Positions 33,733 to 42,823 of a DNA stretch of 63,337 nucleotides are shown piece by piece. This DNA is from Paraburkholderia aspalathi (lineage in GTDB: Bacteria > Pseudomonadota > Gammaproteobacteria > Burkholderiales > Burkholderiaceae). The position numbers were made by a program, and so were the translations under genes. The notes under the pieces were generated by a model. That model did no database searches, was not told where the DNA came from, and worked only from the letters and a program-made list of their open reading frames with translations. The DNA is taken from the NCBI RefSeq assembly GCF_900116445.1, contig NZ_FPBH01000044.1:1-63337 (forward strand), in the 5' to 3' direction. Each line of letters opens with the position of its first letter. Within the stretch, counting starts at the first letter, position 1.

Positions 33733-35913
33733 CTATTGCGCTGTCGGCGCGCTAACGCCATCGATGTCCGGCGCCCAACCCGAAGGGTTCGAGAAAATCA
33801 GCGCGTTCGTGTTGCCCGCCTTGAACGTGCCCGTTACAGCGAGCGTCGAGACGGTGCCCCAGCCACCGCTCGGCGGAAACGACACCGTGACAGGCGTTGA
33901 TCCGTTAAAGCTGATGTCCGCGGAGCGCGGCGCCGAGTCGCCGTTCGCATAACCCACCAACACGGTGTAGGTACCGTCCGCGGGGACACTAATGTCGTTG
34001 ATCGTCAACGTCCCGCCGTTGCCGATATAGCCGACGTCCGAGCCACCCGAACAAGCGCTGCATGTCGAAATACGCGCGCCACCGGCGAGTACGCTGGTCG
34101 ACGCTTCTGCCTCGTAGGCGGCCTTGAACGGCGGTAGCGTCACCGGGCCGGCGACGACAGTGACTGTGCCGATCTCGGGCGTGGGCGCGCTGCTGTCCGC
34201 GCTCGACAACGTCAGCGAGTTAGCCCCGCCGGCTTGCAGCGGCACGTAGACCGTGACCGTGCCAATGCGCCCTTCGCCGCCGGTCGGCGGAAATGCCACG
34301 GTGGTCGGCTGGCCGCCGTTTGTCGAAAGTTGCGCGGTCAGCGTTTCGCGAGAGCGGTTCGCATAGGCAATCGCAACGTATCCGCCGGTGCCGGTCGATG
34401 CGACGTTGCCGAAGGTCACAGTGCCAAGTCCCCGAACGATCTTGCCGCCGTCGCAGTCCGAGCAGTGCGTGTACGACGCGCCACCGCCAAGTGAGGTCGG
34501 CTGGTAGGTCGTCGCGGCGACGTCCTGTCCGCTTACCAGGAGCATCACCGCGCCGCCCGCCGGCACCGTGGGGGCCGTATACGAAGTGACAAACGAGCCG
34601 AGTTGCTTGCTGGCCCAGAGATCACGCACACTCGCGTGCGCGTTCGGCACCAGGCCGAGTTGCTGCCACGTGACCGTCATCGGCGCGTCCGTCGCGCCGT
34701 TGTTGAACAGCACGACAGCACGCTGTCCCTGCCCGGCCAGAAGCTTCGCCCACACCTGCTGTGCGCCGGACTGCGCTACCTTTACGCCTTGTGTGCCAAG
34801 CAGGTCCTGGTCGACCGCAATGACGCCGGTATTGGTCATCAACTGCGTGGCATCCGCGGTCAGCGGCTTCGACAGGTCGTTGCCGAGAATCAGCGGTGCG
34901 CCGGCGATCGCCCACAGGCTCATGTGCGCCTGATCGTGAACCGCCGTCATGCCCATGCCGACCACCATCATGTCGGGGTCGTTGTAGAAGCCGGTGTGCT
35001 GGCCCTCGGGGTGATAGTTGCCCAGAAAGTTGCCGGTCACGCTGCCGAAGTTCGGCGCGCCGCTGTTCGGCCCATAGATGTCGCCCGTGGTTCTCCACAT
35101 CCGGCCAACCCCGGCGGCCCACGCCCACGGTCCCTCGTTGAAGTCGGGGTACGTGCTGTTATTGGCGATGGTGCCCCAGTCGCAGATGCTGAGCGTCACG
35201 CGGTGACCGGTCTGCACGTACGCCTTGTCGATCGCATCGGCAATGGCCGTATAGGCTTGCTGCGGATCATAGCCGGCTGCGCTGCCCCCGCAGAAGTCGA
35301 CCTTCACGAAGTCGAATCCCCACTGCGCGAATTGCAGGAAGTCGTGATCGTAATGCGCGAAATCGCTACCGACGAAATGCGTGCCGTTGGTTCGGGTGCC
35401 GCAACCCTGCGGGCCGGCGTCGATGTAGATGCCCGCTTTCAGCCCTTTGCTGTGGATATATTGCGCGATGGCTGGCATGCCGCCCGGCCATTGAGTGTTG
35501 TCGATGACGAAGTTGCCGTTGGCATCTCTCGTTCCTGAGGTCCACCAGCCCTCATCGGTATTCACGTATTCGTATTGCGCGCCGGATTTTATTTGCGCGT
35601 TAAGTGCGGAAAGTCCATCGGCTTCGGCCTTGATCGTGTTGTAATTCACGTTCTCCGCAAGGCTGTTCCATGACGACCATCCCATTGGCGGCGGCACCAC
35701 GGCGATCTGACGCGAGAGGCGGCGGTTTTGCTGCGCCGCGGATTCGCTTTGCGCGGCAGAGACCGCCGCGGCGGTCTGTTGACTCTTCAGCGAGACGGCG
35801 GCGCCACTACCGTCCGACGCATCTCCGCCACAACCCGACAAACCCAACGACACACTCACGGTTAATGCGGTTAACAGCGAAATGACACAACGTCTGTACA
35901 CGAGCAGGTTCAT
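33733..35913 (-). CDS. GH27 alpha-galactosidase lipoprotein with C-terminal carbohydrate-binding-like modules
   Basis: A 726-residue exported glycosidase. The N-terminus has a lipobox (LGLSGC, Cys about residue 28) followed by a Ser/Gln/Ala-rich linker to about residue 70. The GH27 catalytic domain begins at PPPMGWSSWNSL; the nucleophile Asp lies in FDFVKVDFCGG and the acid/base Asp in FYNDPDMMVVG, as in clan GH-D melibiases. After a beta-sandwich (to about 460), two similar modules of about 125 residues follow, each with a paired-Cys segment (CSDCDGGKIV and CSACSGGSDVG) and an AYANRSRE / GYANGDSA strand, resembling CBM35-like modules. AGGAG precedes the ATG. Its location, surface lipoprotein or periplasm, is inferred. 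Confidence 0.9.
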   Translation of the reverse strand: MNLLVYRRCVISLLTALTVSVSLGLSGCGGDASDGSGAAVSLKSQQTAAAVSAAQSESAAQQNRRLSRQIAVVPPPMGWSSWNSLAENVNYNTIKAEADGLSALNAQIKSGAQYEYVNTDEGWWTSGTRDANGNFVIDNTQWPGGMPAIAQYIHSKGLKAGIYIDAGPQGCGTRTNGTHFVGSDFAHYDHDFLQFAQWGFDFVKVDFCGGSAAGYDPQQAYTAIADAIDKAYVQTGHRVTLSICDWGTIANNSTYPDFNEGPWAWAAGVGRMWRTTGDIYGPNSGAPNFGSVTGNFLGNYHPEGQHTGFYNDPDMMVVGMGMTAVHDQAHMSLWAIAGAPLILGNDLSKPLTADATQLMTNTGVIAVDQDLLGTQGVKVAQSGAQQVWAKLLAGQGQRAVVLFNNGATDAPMTVTWQQLGLVPNAHASVRDLWASKQLGSFVTSYTAPTVPAGGAVMLLVSGQDVAATTYQPTSLGGGASYTHCSDCDGGKIVRGLGTVTFGNVASTGTGGYVAIAYANRSRETLTAQLSTNGGQPTTVAFPPTGGEGRIGTVTVYVPLQAGGANSLTLSSADSSAPTPEIGTVTVVAGPVTLPPFKAAYEAEASTSVLAGGARISTCSACSGGSDVGYIGNGGTLTINDISVPADGTYTVLVGYANGDSAPRSADISFNGSTPVTVSFPPSGGWGTVSTLAVTGTFKAGNTNALIFSNPSGWAPDIDGVSAPTAQ

Positions 35914-36269
35914 GTCTGTCTCCTGGTTGAACGCTTGACTCTTGCGGCAGGGCTGTTTTGGGAGTGACTATATTCAGGTCTGCTCTGGAACTCCAAAAAT
36001 TTTTTGTTATCCCAGCACGTGGGAATGTTTAGGGATACAGAAATTTATGCATAAAAGATAAAATCGAAAATCCGTTATTAGACGGCAATGCGATTTGCTA
36101 GAGCAGTTGCAATTTCAAGCCTCATCCCGTTGTTTCTGCAGTGCGGAAAAAGTAACGAGTTCGACCTGACCATAGCAATTGGGAAGCGGTCGCGATAATC
36201 TCCAGCATGCGCGCCGCGCTGACCGTCGCGCCAAAGAGGTTCAGAAACATAACCGGGAGACGTTTCACA
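35914..36269. other. AT-rich intergenic region
   Basis: A 356-base gap between the divergent alpha-galactosidase and MFS genes, AT-rich in the middle. It contains a small dyad, TCCCA-GCACG-TGGGA, at 36010-36024, upstream of the galactosidase start, that could be an operator. No gene was recognised. Confidence 0.5.
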
Positions 36270-37526
36270 ATGTCTGACCAACGCGGTAGTCAAACTGTCA
36301 CGATGTCTGACCCAACCGGTAGCCAATCTGCATTGCGTCAAGTTGCAGCTTCGAGACTTTTTCTCGGCGCAACGATTGCGATGTTTCTGTCGGGTCTCGG
36401 CGCGTCGGCGGCTGCGCCACAGATTGTTCTGTTCCTCGCGAAAGAACTCGGCGCCTCGCTGCCGTTGGCGGGATTCTATTATTTGACGAGCCTTGCCGCG
36501 CCAGTCGCGGGGTATTTCGTCGGCCGCTACTCCGATCGCACAGGGAATCGTCTCGGTCTTTTTCGCCTTTGCGCTGTGGCGGGTTTTGTGGGCTGGGCGG
36601 GGCTCGCCCTCTCTACTTCGGTCTGGATGCCCTTCGTCATCGCCATCGCTTTGCTGGCCGTTTCCGGTGCGACCGCCTCGCAAATTTTTGCGGCAGTGCA
36701 TGATGAACTCAGCGACAGGCCCGGCGAGGCAAATGAAAGTGTCGTTGCCATCATCCGTATGGCGCTGACCGGCGGATGGATCATCGGGCCTGTGCTGGGA
36801 GCGTGGGTGGCGGCTGCCTATGGCCTGCGCCCCATGCTTTGGATGACTGCCATCTGCATGCTTTTACAGATCGTACCTCTCGGAACGCTGAACCCGACCG
36901 CCAGGATCAAGCCAGAGTCGGCGAGTGAGCACGCGCATCACTCCAGCCTACGTGCCATGCTTCCACTGCTGACGTTCACAGGACTCTTCGTTCTGGTCTA
37001 CGCAGGGGAGCCGGTGAAATACGGATTCCTACTGATCTACATGGAAGAACACTTAAAGCTGAGTCCGGCCCTACGGGGAGCGGTCATCGGAATACAGCCG
37101 TTCATCGAATTGCTCATCATGCCCTTCAGCATCGGCCTCGGCCGCAAGCTCGGCAACGTGTGGTTGATGTGTATCGCGGCCGCCATGGGAGTGTGTGCCA
37201 ATCTTTGCTTTGCGCTCTGGTCGTCCGCAGCGGGCATGTTCGCCGGACAGATTCTCATGGGCGGTGTGTGGGGCATATTTATGGTTCTGGGCATCATCGT
37301 CGCTCAACGCCTGCTTCCCAATGCAGTAGCGACGGCCTCGGCAATCTTCATGAGTTCGACTGCTCTCGCCTCGGCGTTAGGAGGCGTCGCGGGCGGTTTC
37401 GGCGTGGCGTTTCTGGGCCTTCCCTATGTTTTCCTGCTGCCGGCGCTTTTCGCGGGTTTAGCAGTTATTGGGCTGGCATTGATGGCCCGCACTAGCCGAG
37501 TTACTCGTCGTGCGGCGGGACTTTGA
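36270..37526 (+). CDS. MFS transporter, sugar-efflux-like
   Basis: A 418-residue MFS protein with about 12 helices. The loop motif GRYSDRTGNRLGLFRLC after helix 2 and the overall pattern resemble the Set-type sugar efflux group. GGGAGA lies 9 bases before ATG 36270. A second in-frame ATG at 36303 begins a near-copy of the same sequence: MSD-xx-GSQ occurs twice, residues 1-8 and 12-19, from a tandem 33-base duplication, so the actual start could be either. It is next to the alpha-galactosidase gene but on the other strand; a role in handling galactosides is possible but unproved. Confidence 0.85.
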   Translation: MSDQRGSQTVTMSDPTGSQSALRQVAASRLFLGATIAMFLSGLGASAAAPQIVLFLAKELGASLPLAGFYYLTSLAAPVAGYFVGRYSDRTGNRLGLFRLCAVAGFVGWAGLALSTSVWMPFVIAIALLAVSGATASQIFAAVHDELSDRPGEANESVVAIIRMALTGGWIIGPVLGAWVAAAYGLRPMLWMTAICMLLQIVPLGTLNPTARIKPESASEHAHHSSLRAMLPLLTFTGLFVLVYAGEPVKYGFLLIYMEEHLKLSPALRGAVIGIQPFIELLIMPFSIGLGRKLGNVWLMCIAAAMGVCANLCFALWSSAAGMFAGQILMGGVWGIFMVLGIIVAQRLLPNAVATASAIFMSSTALASALGGVAGGFGVAFLGLPYVFLLPALFAGLAVIGLALMARTSRVTRRAAGL

Positions 37527-37912
37527 TGAGCACAAACCACAACACTGCCAAAATGATAAAGAAGGGAATCGAATGCACTTTGAGTCTTCCGGTGGAGATG
37601 ACTCAGAGCATAGCGATTACAGCCCCGGATAGGTGTTTCCATCGGTTTCGCTGCCTTACGCTCCATGACTTTCATGGTCTGCACATACTCGAAACACAGC
37701 GCAGGACACCTCATTTCTACCGCGGTAATGAAGCGTAAGTTCGCCGCCGCGGCGAAAACCTCAACGCTCAGCTCTTTTCCCCTTCCTTCACCGCCCGTCC
37801 ATTGCCGTCAGCAATTGGCCGGCTCGCTCTGGCGACTCGCTATACGCGATCCCGTACAATAAGTCGTTTCGAATCCCGCGACAGATCGCACTTTGCTCCA
37901 GCCTTCAGCGCC
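37527..37912. other. Intergenic region without a recognised gene
   Basis: A 386-base gap with only short frames lacking ribosome sites. It should hold the promoter of the TPR protein gene. No repeat or hairpin stood out. Confidence 0.5.
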
Positions 37913-39520
37913 ATGAATCACGATATTGAACACGCTCTCGCCGCCGCGCAGGAGAACCTCCAGGCCGGTCGGCTCGACGATGCCGCAGGTCTGCTGCGCG
38001 GCATTCTGGCGAGCGTCCCCGACCACGGCGAAGCCCTTTCAGGTCTCGGTTATATCGCCGCCAACCAGGGCGATCATGCACGCGCAGCGGAGTACCTGGT
38101 GCAGGCATCGGCGCACGTGTCAATGTCTATGGATCAACTGAACTTCGCCGCACAGGTGTGTCAGTTGGCGCAGCGTCACGATGCTGCGATAGCGCTGTTC
38201 GAGCGCTGCCTGACGCAGTTTCCGCACCATGCTGCCTCGTTGTATGGTGTCGCAATGTCGCTGATACAGCTTGGCGAATTGCAGCGGGCACTCGAGGCGT
38301 TGGTGCATCTGTGCAAGATCCAGCCACAATCAGCCGAAGCGCATTACAACCGTGGCACGCTGCTCGGCACGATGGCCCGCTATGAGGACGAACTGGATGC
38401 CTATCAGCAGGCGATCACGCTCAAGCCGCGGTTCGTACGCGCATACGTTAATCTCGGGGTCGCGTTGCGAGATCTCGGGCGCTTTGATGAGGCACTGCTT
38501 CAATTCAAGAAGGCGCTCTCGATCGATCCGAACGACGCCGGCGCACGCACCAATCGAGCTCAGACGAATTTGCTGCTCGGCGAATTCGAACACGGCTGGC
38601 GCGAATACGAATGGCGTTGGCGTGATGGCACCTGCAGCCACGGTTTTCCGCAGAACACCCTATGGACCGGCACCCAACCGATAGATGGCAAGACAGTGCT
38701 CGTTCATCATGAGCAGGGGTTCGGCGACACGCTGCAATTCGTGCGCTTTGTGGATCGGCTCAGTGCAGCTGGCGCTCACGTCGTGTTGCGTGTTCAGGAT
38801 GCCCTGTTGCCGCTCCTCCAAAATTATCGGGGTGCGGCGGAAGTCATCGGTGAGAGATCGCAAGTGCCACATTTCGACTATCACATTCCAACCCTGAGTC
38901 TGCCGTTTGCGCTCAAGGTTCGTGCACCCGATCTCGCGCTATCCGGTCCATATGTGCAGGCAGACGGTGCGCTTGCCCCTCAATGGGACGATCTTTTTAC
39001 AGGCTCCGTTCGACGGCCGAGCGTTGGGATCGTGTGGTCGGGAAGCCGTACGCATCTGAACGATCACAATCGGTCCATTTCGCTTGAGCAACTGAAGCCG
39101 GTGTTCGATGCAAACGCGGATTTCTTCGCGTTGCAACCGGATGTACGCGACAGTGATCGCGCGTGCCTCGCGCAACTTGAGCAGCGCGGGGTGCTGCGTG
39201 ATGTTTCCGGGCGGCTCACTACGTTCGCTGAGACTGCTGCGCTGATCGCTCGCCTCGACCTCGTCATCAGCGTCGACACAGCCGTGGCGCATTTGGCTGG
39301 GGCGCTTGGGAAGCCGGTATGGATTGCTTTGCCGTTCATGCCGGACTGGAGATGGCAACTCGACCGAAGCGATAGTCCGTGGTACGCAAAGGCGCGGTTG
39401 TTTCGACAAACGACGCGAGACGATTGGACTGGCGTCGTTGCTGCGCTTCGCGCGGAGATCGACGCATTGCCGGGTCCAGACAACGGAGAATACTTGCCGT
39501 CGATCGAGGGTCCAGTTTGA
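37913..39520 (+). CDS. TPR-repeat protein with glycosyltransferase-like C-terminal domain
   Basis: A 535-residue protein. Residues 1-240 are tetratricopeptide repeats (for example AEAHYNRGTLLGTMARYEDEL and RAYVNLGVALRDLGRFDEAL), a protein-interaction scaffold. Residues about 260-535 resemble the glycosyltransferase-family-9/heptosyltransferase-like fold, including HHEQGFGDTLQFVRFVDRL and the C-terminal LVISVDTAVAHLAGALGKPVW. This architecture is common in Burkholderiales beside polysaccharide or flagellin glycosylation genes, but no such genes are adjacent here. ATG 37913 is chosen as the start of TPR homology; no strong ribosome site is seen. Confidence 0.85.
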   Translation: MNHDIEHALAAAQENLQAGRLDDAAGLLRGILASVPDHGEALSGLGYIAANQGDHARAAEYLVQASAHVSMSMDQLNFAAQVCQLAQRHDAAIALFERCLTQFPHHAASLYGVAMSLIQLGELQRALEALVHLCKIQPQSAEAHYNRGTLLGTMARYEDELDAYQQAITLKPRFVRAYVNLGVALRDLGRFDEALLQFKKALSIDPNDAGARTNRAQTNLLLGEFEHGWREYEWRWRDGTCSHGFPQNTLWTGTQPIDGKTVLVHHEQGFGDTLQFVRFVDRLSAAGAHVVLRVQDALLPLLQNYRGAAEVIGERSQVPHFDYHIPTLSLPFALKVRAPDLALSGPYVQADGALAPQWDDLFTGSVRRPSVGIVWSGSRTHLNDHNRSISLEQLKPVFDANADFFALQPDVRDSDRACLAQLEQRGVLRDVSGRLTTFAETAALIARLDLVISVDTAVAHLAGALGKPVWIALPFMPDWRWQLDRSDSPWYAKARLFRQTTRDDWTGVVAALRAEIDALPGPDNGEYLPSIEGPV

Positions 39521-39716
39521 AGCCCTCTTACGGACATTCGTCACGGTGATTCGACAGGCGGTTGCGGGTCGTTCACGGAAATTCGGCACGGAACCGGGTT
39601 GGCCATGAACCGGCATTCTCCCGCACAGTCGCATGGACATTTTCGCGGCCGTCACCCGACCCACTGCAAATGACGGTTACACTGGATAACCCATGTTCAG
39701 GTGCAAGGAGACTTCT

Positions 39717-40175
39717 ATGAGCAAGCACGCCCTCGTATCGATTACCACCACCTTACTGTGCGCGGTTGCCCTGACGGGTCTGACCGCCACCCCTGCTCAG
39801 GCAGGCAGCGCGTCAGTGAAATGCCATCTGACCTACAGCATGTCCGGATGGTCGGCGATTTATCAGCATGCCGAAGGACGCGGCAAAGTAAGCTGCAGTA
39901 ATGGACAAAAGGCCGCTGTCACCATCAGCGTGCACGGCGGCGGCCTGACCGCCGGCAAGTTCCACGTCAGCGGCCGCGGCGAAATCACCCATGTCTACAG
40001 CATCAAGGATGTGTTCGGCAGTTACGCGCAGGCCGGCGCTTCGGCCGGCGCGGGGAAGAGCGGTACTGCGCAGGTGCTGACCAAGGGAACCACGTCGATG
40101 GCGTTGAGCGGCAGCGGTGAAGGCGTGGACCTTGGTGTAGCGGTCGACGACTTCAAGATTGAACCGGTGCACTGA
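39717..40175 (+). CDS. Secreted hypothetical protein
   Basis: A 152-residue exported protein. A signal peptide (MSKHALVSITTTLLCAVALTG, cleavage after AQA) is followed by a Gly/Ser/Ala-rich, probably beta-rich mature part with two cysteines (SVKCHLTYS and KVSCSNGQ) likely bonded. AAGGAG lies just upstream of the ATG. Related secreted proteins of unknown function occur in Burkholderiales; no role can be stated. Confidence 0.75.
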   Translation: MSKHALVSITTTLLCAVALTGLTATPAQAGSASVKCHLTYSMSGWSAIYQHAEGRGKVSCSNGQKAAVTISVHGGGLTAGKFHVSGRGEITHVYSIKDVFGSYAQAGASAGAGKSGTAQVLTKGTTSMALSGSGEGVDLGVAVDDFKIEPVH

Positions 40176-40256
40176 GACCGGGCACTGTCCGGTCAGGAGC
40201 CGGCGTTCAATCACGGCTCTCAGATAGTTGACAGAGAGCGTCGGGTCTAACTGACT

Positions 40257-40748
40257 TCAGTCTGAACCGACTCCGCGCGATCGTACGGGCGCGTTCGCCT
40301 CGAACTTAGCGCAATGCGTCGAGAAAAACGTGCGGACGTTGCGAATGTTCGATGAGCTCGTGAACAGACGGCGAGCAAGCTCATCGTAAGCAGCCATGTC
40401 CATGACATCTGCGACCACGACGAAGTCCGGCCCTGGCGACACGCGATAACACTGCGTGACGGCCGGTTCCGCACAGATATACGACTCGAAACGCTGATGG
40501 TCTTCCGCCGTTTGCCGGTCGAGACTCACCTCGATGATCGCGGTCAGCGTCGGGCCGAGCTTCGCGTGATCGAGGATCGCAATCTCGCGCTTGATCACGC
40601 CGCTCTCCCGAAGCCGGTTCACGCGACGCAGACACGTCGGCGGGGACGTATGCGCGCGTTCCGCGAGTTCGATATTCGACAGCGAGCAATTGGTTTGCAG
40701 AATGCCAAGAATGCGCAGGTCAAGCTCGTCAAGTGTGATGCCGGGCAC
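40257..40748 (-). CDS. Lrp/AsnC family transcriptional regulator
   Basis: A 163-residue regulator with an N-terminal helix-turn-helix (LSNIELAERAHTSPPTCLRRV) and a C-terminal RAM amino-acid-sensing domain (LTAIIEVSLDRQTAED to MDMAAYDEL). Such proteins form octamers and bind amino acids. The start is a GTG at 40748 with GAGG 7 bases upstream; no ATG is near. It is divergent from glmS, with two AT-rich dyads in the gap (40772-40788 and 40831-40847), suggesting autoregulation and control of glmS. Confidence 0.92.
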   Translation of the reverse strand: MPGITLDELDLRILGILQTNCSLSNIELAERAHTSPPTCLRRVNRLRESGVIKREIAILDHAKLGPTLTAIIEVSLDRQTAEDHQRFESYICAEPAVTQCYRVSPGPDFVVVADVMDMAAYDELARRLFTSSSNIRNVRTFFSTHCAKFEANAPVRSRGVGSD

Positions 40749-40771
40749 GCGGACCTCGCAGCGAGTAAAGA

Positions 40772-40788
40772 GTGAAATTAAATTTCAC
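40772..40788. promoter_or_regulatory. Candidate Lrp/AsnC operator, perfect dyad
   Basis: GTGAAATTAAATTTCAC is a perfect 17-base palindrome centred on the middle A, 24 bases upstream of the regulator start. AT-rich palindromes of this kind are typical Lrp-family targets. A related imperfect copy lies at 40831-40847. Confidence 0.7.
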
Positions 40789-40830
40789 CACACTTCATCA
40801 CCGATTCAAAATTCTATTTTATGATGAATT

Positions 40831-40847
40831 ATGAAATTTACTTTCAT
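40831..40847. promoter_or_regulatory. Second Lrp-like dyad upstream of glmS
   Basis: ATGAAA-TTTAC-TTTCAT forms a 6-bp inverted repeat with a 5-base spacer and shares TGAAATTTA-type sequence with the dyad at 40772-40788. Centres are about 59 bases apart, close to five to six helical turns, suggesting cooperative binding. Confidence 0.6.
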
Positions 40848-40905
40848 ATGACCACCCTTACTATCGCAGCATCGGTTCCCTGTGAACCCTTTGCGGAGAA
40901 AAGTG

Positions 40906-42735
40906 ATGTGTGGAATTGTCGGTGCGGTCGCCCAACGAAACATCCTGCCTGATCTCGTCAACGGCCTGAAGCGACTCGAATATCGCGGCTACGACTCGTG
41001 TGGCGTAGCGCTCTATCAGGACCGGGAGCTCGTGCGCGCACGCAGCGTAGACCGCGTCGCCACCCTGCAACAGGAGATATCCGATCGCGGCCTGTCCGGC
41101 TATACCGGCATTGCACACACGCGGTGGGCAACGCATGGCAAGCCCGTCACGACCAACGCCCATCCGCACTTCTCGCCCAATGCCGAGTCACCGCGAATCG
41201 CGCTCTCTCACAACGGGATCATCGAGAACTATGAGGAATTGCGCGAGACGCTTCGGGATCACGGTTATGTATTTTCGAGCCAGACCGATAGCGAAGTCAT
41301 CGCGCATCTGATCGACTATCTGTACGACGGCGATCTGTTCGACGCGGTACGTGAAACAGTCGCACGGCTGCGCGGCAGCTACGCCATTGCGGTGATTTGC
41401 CGTGACGAGCCGCATCGGTTGGTGGGTGCGCGCGATGGCATGCCGCTTGTGATCGGCATCGGTGAAGGCGAGAACTTCCTCGCGTCTGACGCGATTGCGC
41501 TGTCGGGGGTGACGGATAAGATCGCGTACCTCGAAAACGGCGACGTCGTGGACGTCCAGCTTCATCGCCACTGGATCGTGGACGCTGCCGGGCGACGCAT
41601 CGAACGTCCCGTTCACACAGTTGCCGCGCACAGCGGCGCGGCCGACCTAGGCTTGTACCGCTACTACATGCAGAAAGAGATTTTCGAGCAGCCACGCGCG
41701 GTCGCGGACACCTTGCAGGACGTGTCGTCAATCATGCCGGAACTCTTCGGCGACAACGCCTGGCGCGTGCTGAATTCAGTCGACTCGGTCGTACTGCTCG
41801 CGTGCGGCGGCAGTTTTCATGCGGCGCTGACGGCTAAATACTGGATCGAGAGCCTCGCGCAATTGCCCGTCAACGTCGAGATTGCAAGCGAGTACCGATA
41901 CCGCGAAAGCGTCGCCAATCCGAACACGCTAGTGGTGGCGGTATCGCAAAGCGGCGAAACAGCGGATGTACTCGGCGCCATTCACGTCGCGAAACAGCGT
42001 GGCATGCTGAAGACGCTCGCAATCTGCAATGTGCCGACCAGTGCGCTGGTCCGCGAATGTGCATTGAATTTCATCACGCGCGCCGGCATCGAGATTGGCG
42101 TTGCGTCGACCAAGGCGTTCACGACGCAGCTTGTCGCGCTCTTCATGCTGGCGCTGACGTTGGCGCAAGTGCGCGGCCGTCTGTCCGAGGACGACGAAAG
42201 AACCCATCTGCGTGCGCTGCGTCATCTGCCTGATGCGATGAGCAAAGTGCTCGCGCTCGAACCGCACATCATGGCGTGGTCCGAGATTCTCACTCGCAAG
42301 GAAAACATTCTGTTTCTCGGGCGCGGCATGCACTATCCGGTTGCACTCGAAGGCGCGTTGAAGATGAAAGAGATCTCATACATTCACGCTGAAGGATACG
42401 CGGCGGGCGAATTGAAGCATGGGCCGCTGGCACTGATCAGCGACCAGATGCCTGTGGTCGCCGTCGCGCCGAACGATCGCCTGCTCGAAAAGCTGAAATC
42501 AAATATGCATGAAGTGAATGCGCGTAACGGCAAGCTTTTCGTTTTCGCCGATATCGATTGCGGGCTTTCGCCGAGTCCCGATATCGAGGTGATCCGGCTT
42601 ACCGAATACTACGGCTTGCTCTCACCCATCCTGCACACGATCCCAATGCAACTGCTCGCTTTTCACACGGCGCTCGCGCGCGGCACGGATATCGACAAGC
42701 CGAGGAATCTTGCGAAGTCCGTGACTGTTGAGTAA
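40906..42735 (+). CDS. glmS: Glutamine-fructose-6-phosphate aminotransferase
   Basis: A 609-residue enzyme making glucosamine-6-phosphate from fructose-6-phosphate and glutamine, the entry to peptidoglycan and LPS aminosugars. The N-terminal glutaminase begins MCGIVGAV with the Cys2 nucleophile; two SIS isomerase domains follow (residues about 285-600), with CGGSFHAAL and SQSGETADVLG phosphosugar motifs and the terminal NLAKSVTVE. ATG 40906 is supported by GGAGAAAAG and by Cys2; an upstream TTG-type frame start at 40882 would bury the nucleophile. Regulation by the divergent Lrp-type protein is unusual for glmS and suggests a second, conditionally used copy. Confidence 0.95.
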   Translation: MCGIVGAVAQRNILPDLVNGLKRLEYRGYDSCGVALYQDRELVRARSVDRVATLQQEISDRGLSGYTGIAHTRWATHGKPVTTNAHPHFSPNAESPRIALSHNGIIENYEELRETLRDHGYVFSSQTDSEVIAHLIDYLYDGDLFDAVRETVARLRGSYAIAVICRDEPHRLVGARDGMPLVIGIGEGENFLASDAIALSGVTDKIAYLENGDVVDVQLHRHWIVDAAGRRIERPVHTVAAHSGAADLGLYRYYMQKEIFEQPRAVADTLQDVSSIMPELFGDNAWRVLNSVDSVVLLACGGSFHAALTAKYWIESLAQLPVNVEIASEYRYRESVANPNTLVVAVSQSGETADVLGAIHVAKQRGMLKTLAICNVPTSALVRECALNFITRAGIEIGVASTKAFTTQLVALFMLALTLAQVRGRLSEDDERTHLRALRHLPDAMSKVLALEPHIMAWSEILTRKENILFLGRGMHYPVALEGALKMKEISYIHAEGYAAGELKHGPLALISDQMPVVAVAPNDRLLEKLKSNMHEVNARNGKLFVFADIDCGLSPSPDIEVIRLTEYYGLLSPILHTIPMQLLAFHTALARGTDIDKPRNLAKSVTVE

Positions 42736-42823
42736 ACGACACGCCAGCGTTGAGCGCGCTCTCGATTTATTCGGCGCACGCATTGGGCGCCCTCTTTGGA
42801 GGTCCAAGGAAGATCGTTTCGGG

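Noticed and set aside
42736..42823. Possible terminator after glmS (GGCGC...GCGCC near 42775)
   Set aside because: Only a 5-bp stem with an 8-base loop and no T-run, too weak to list.
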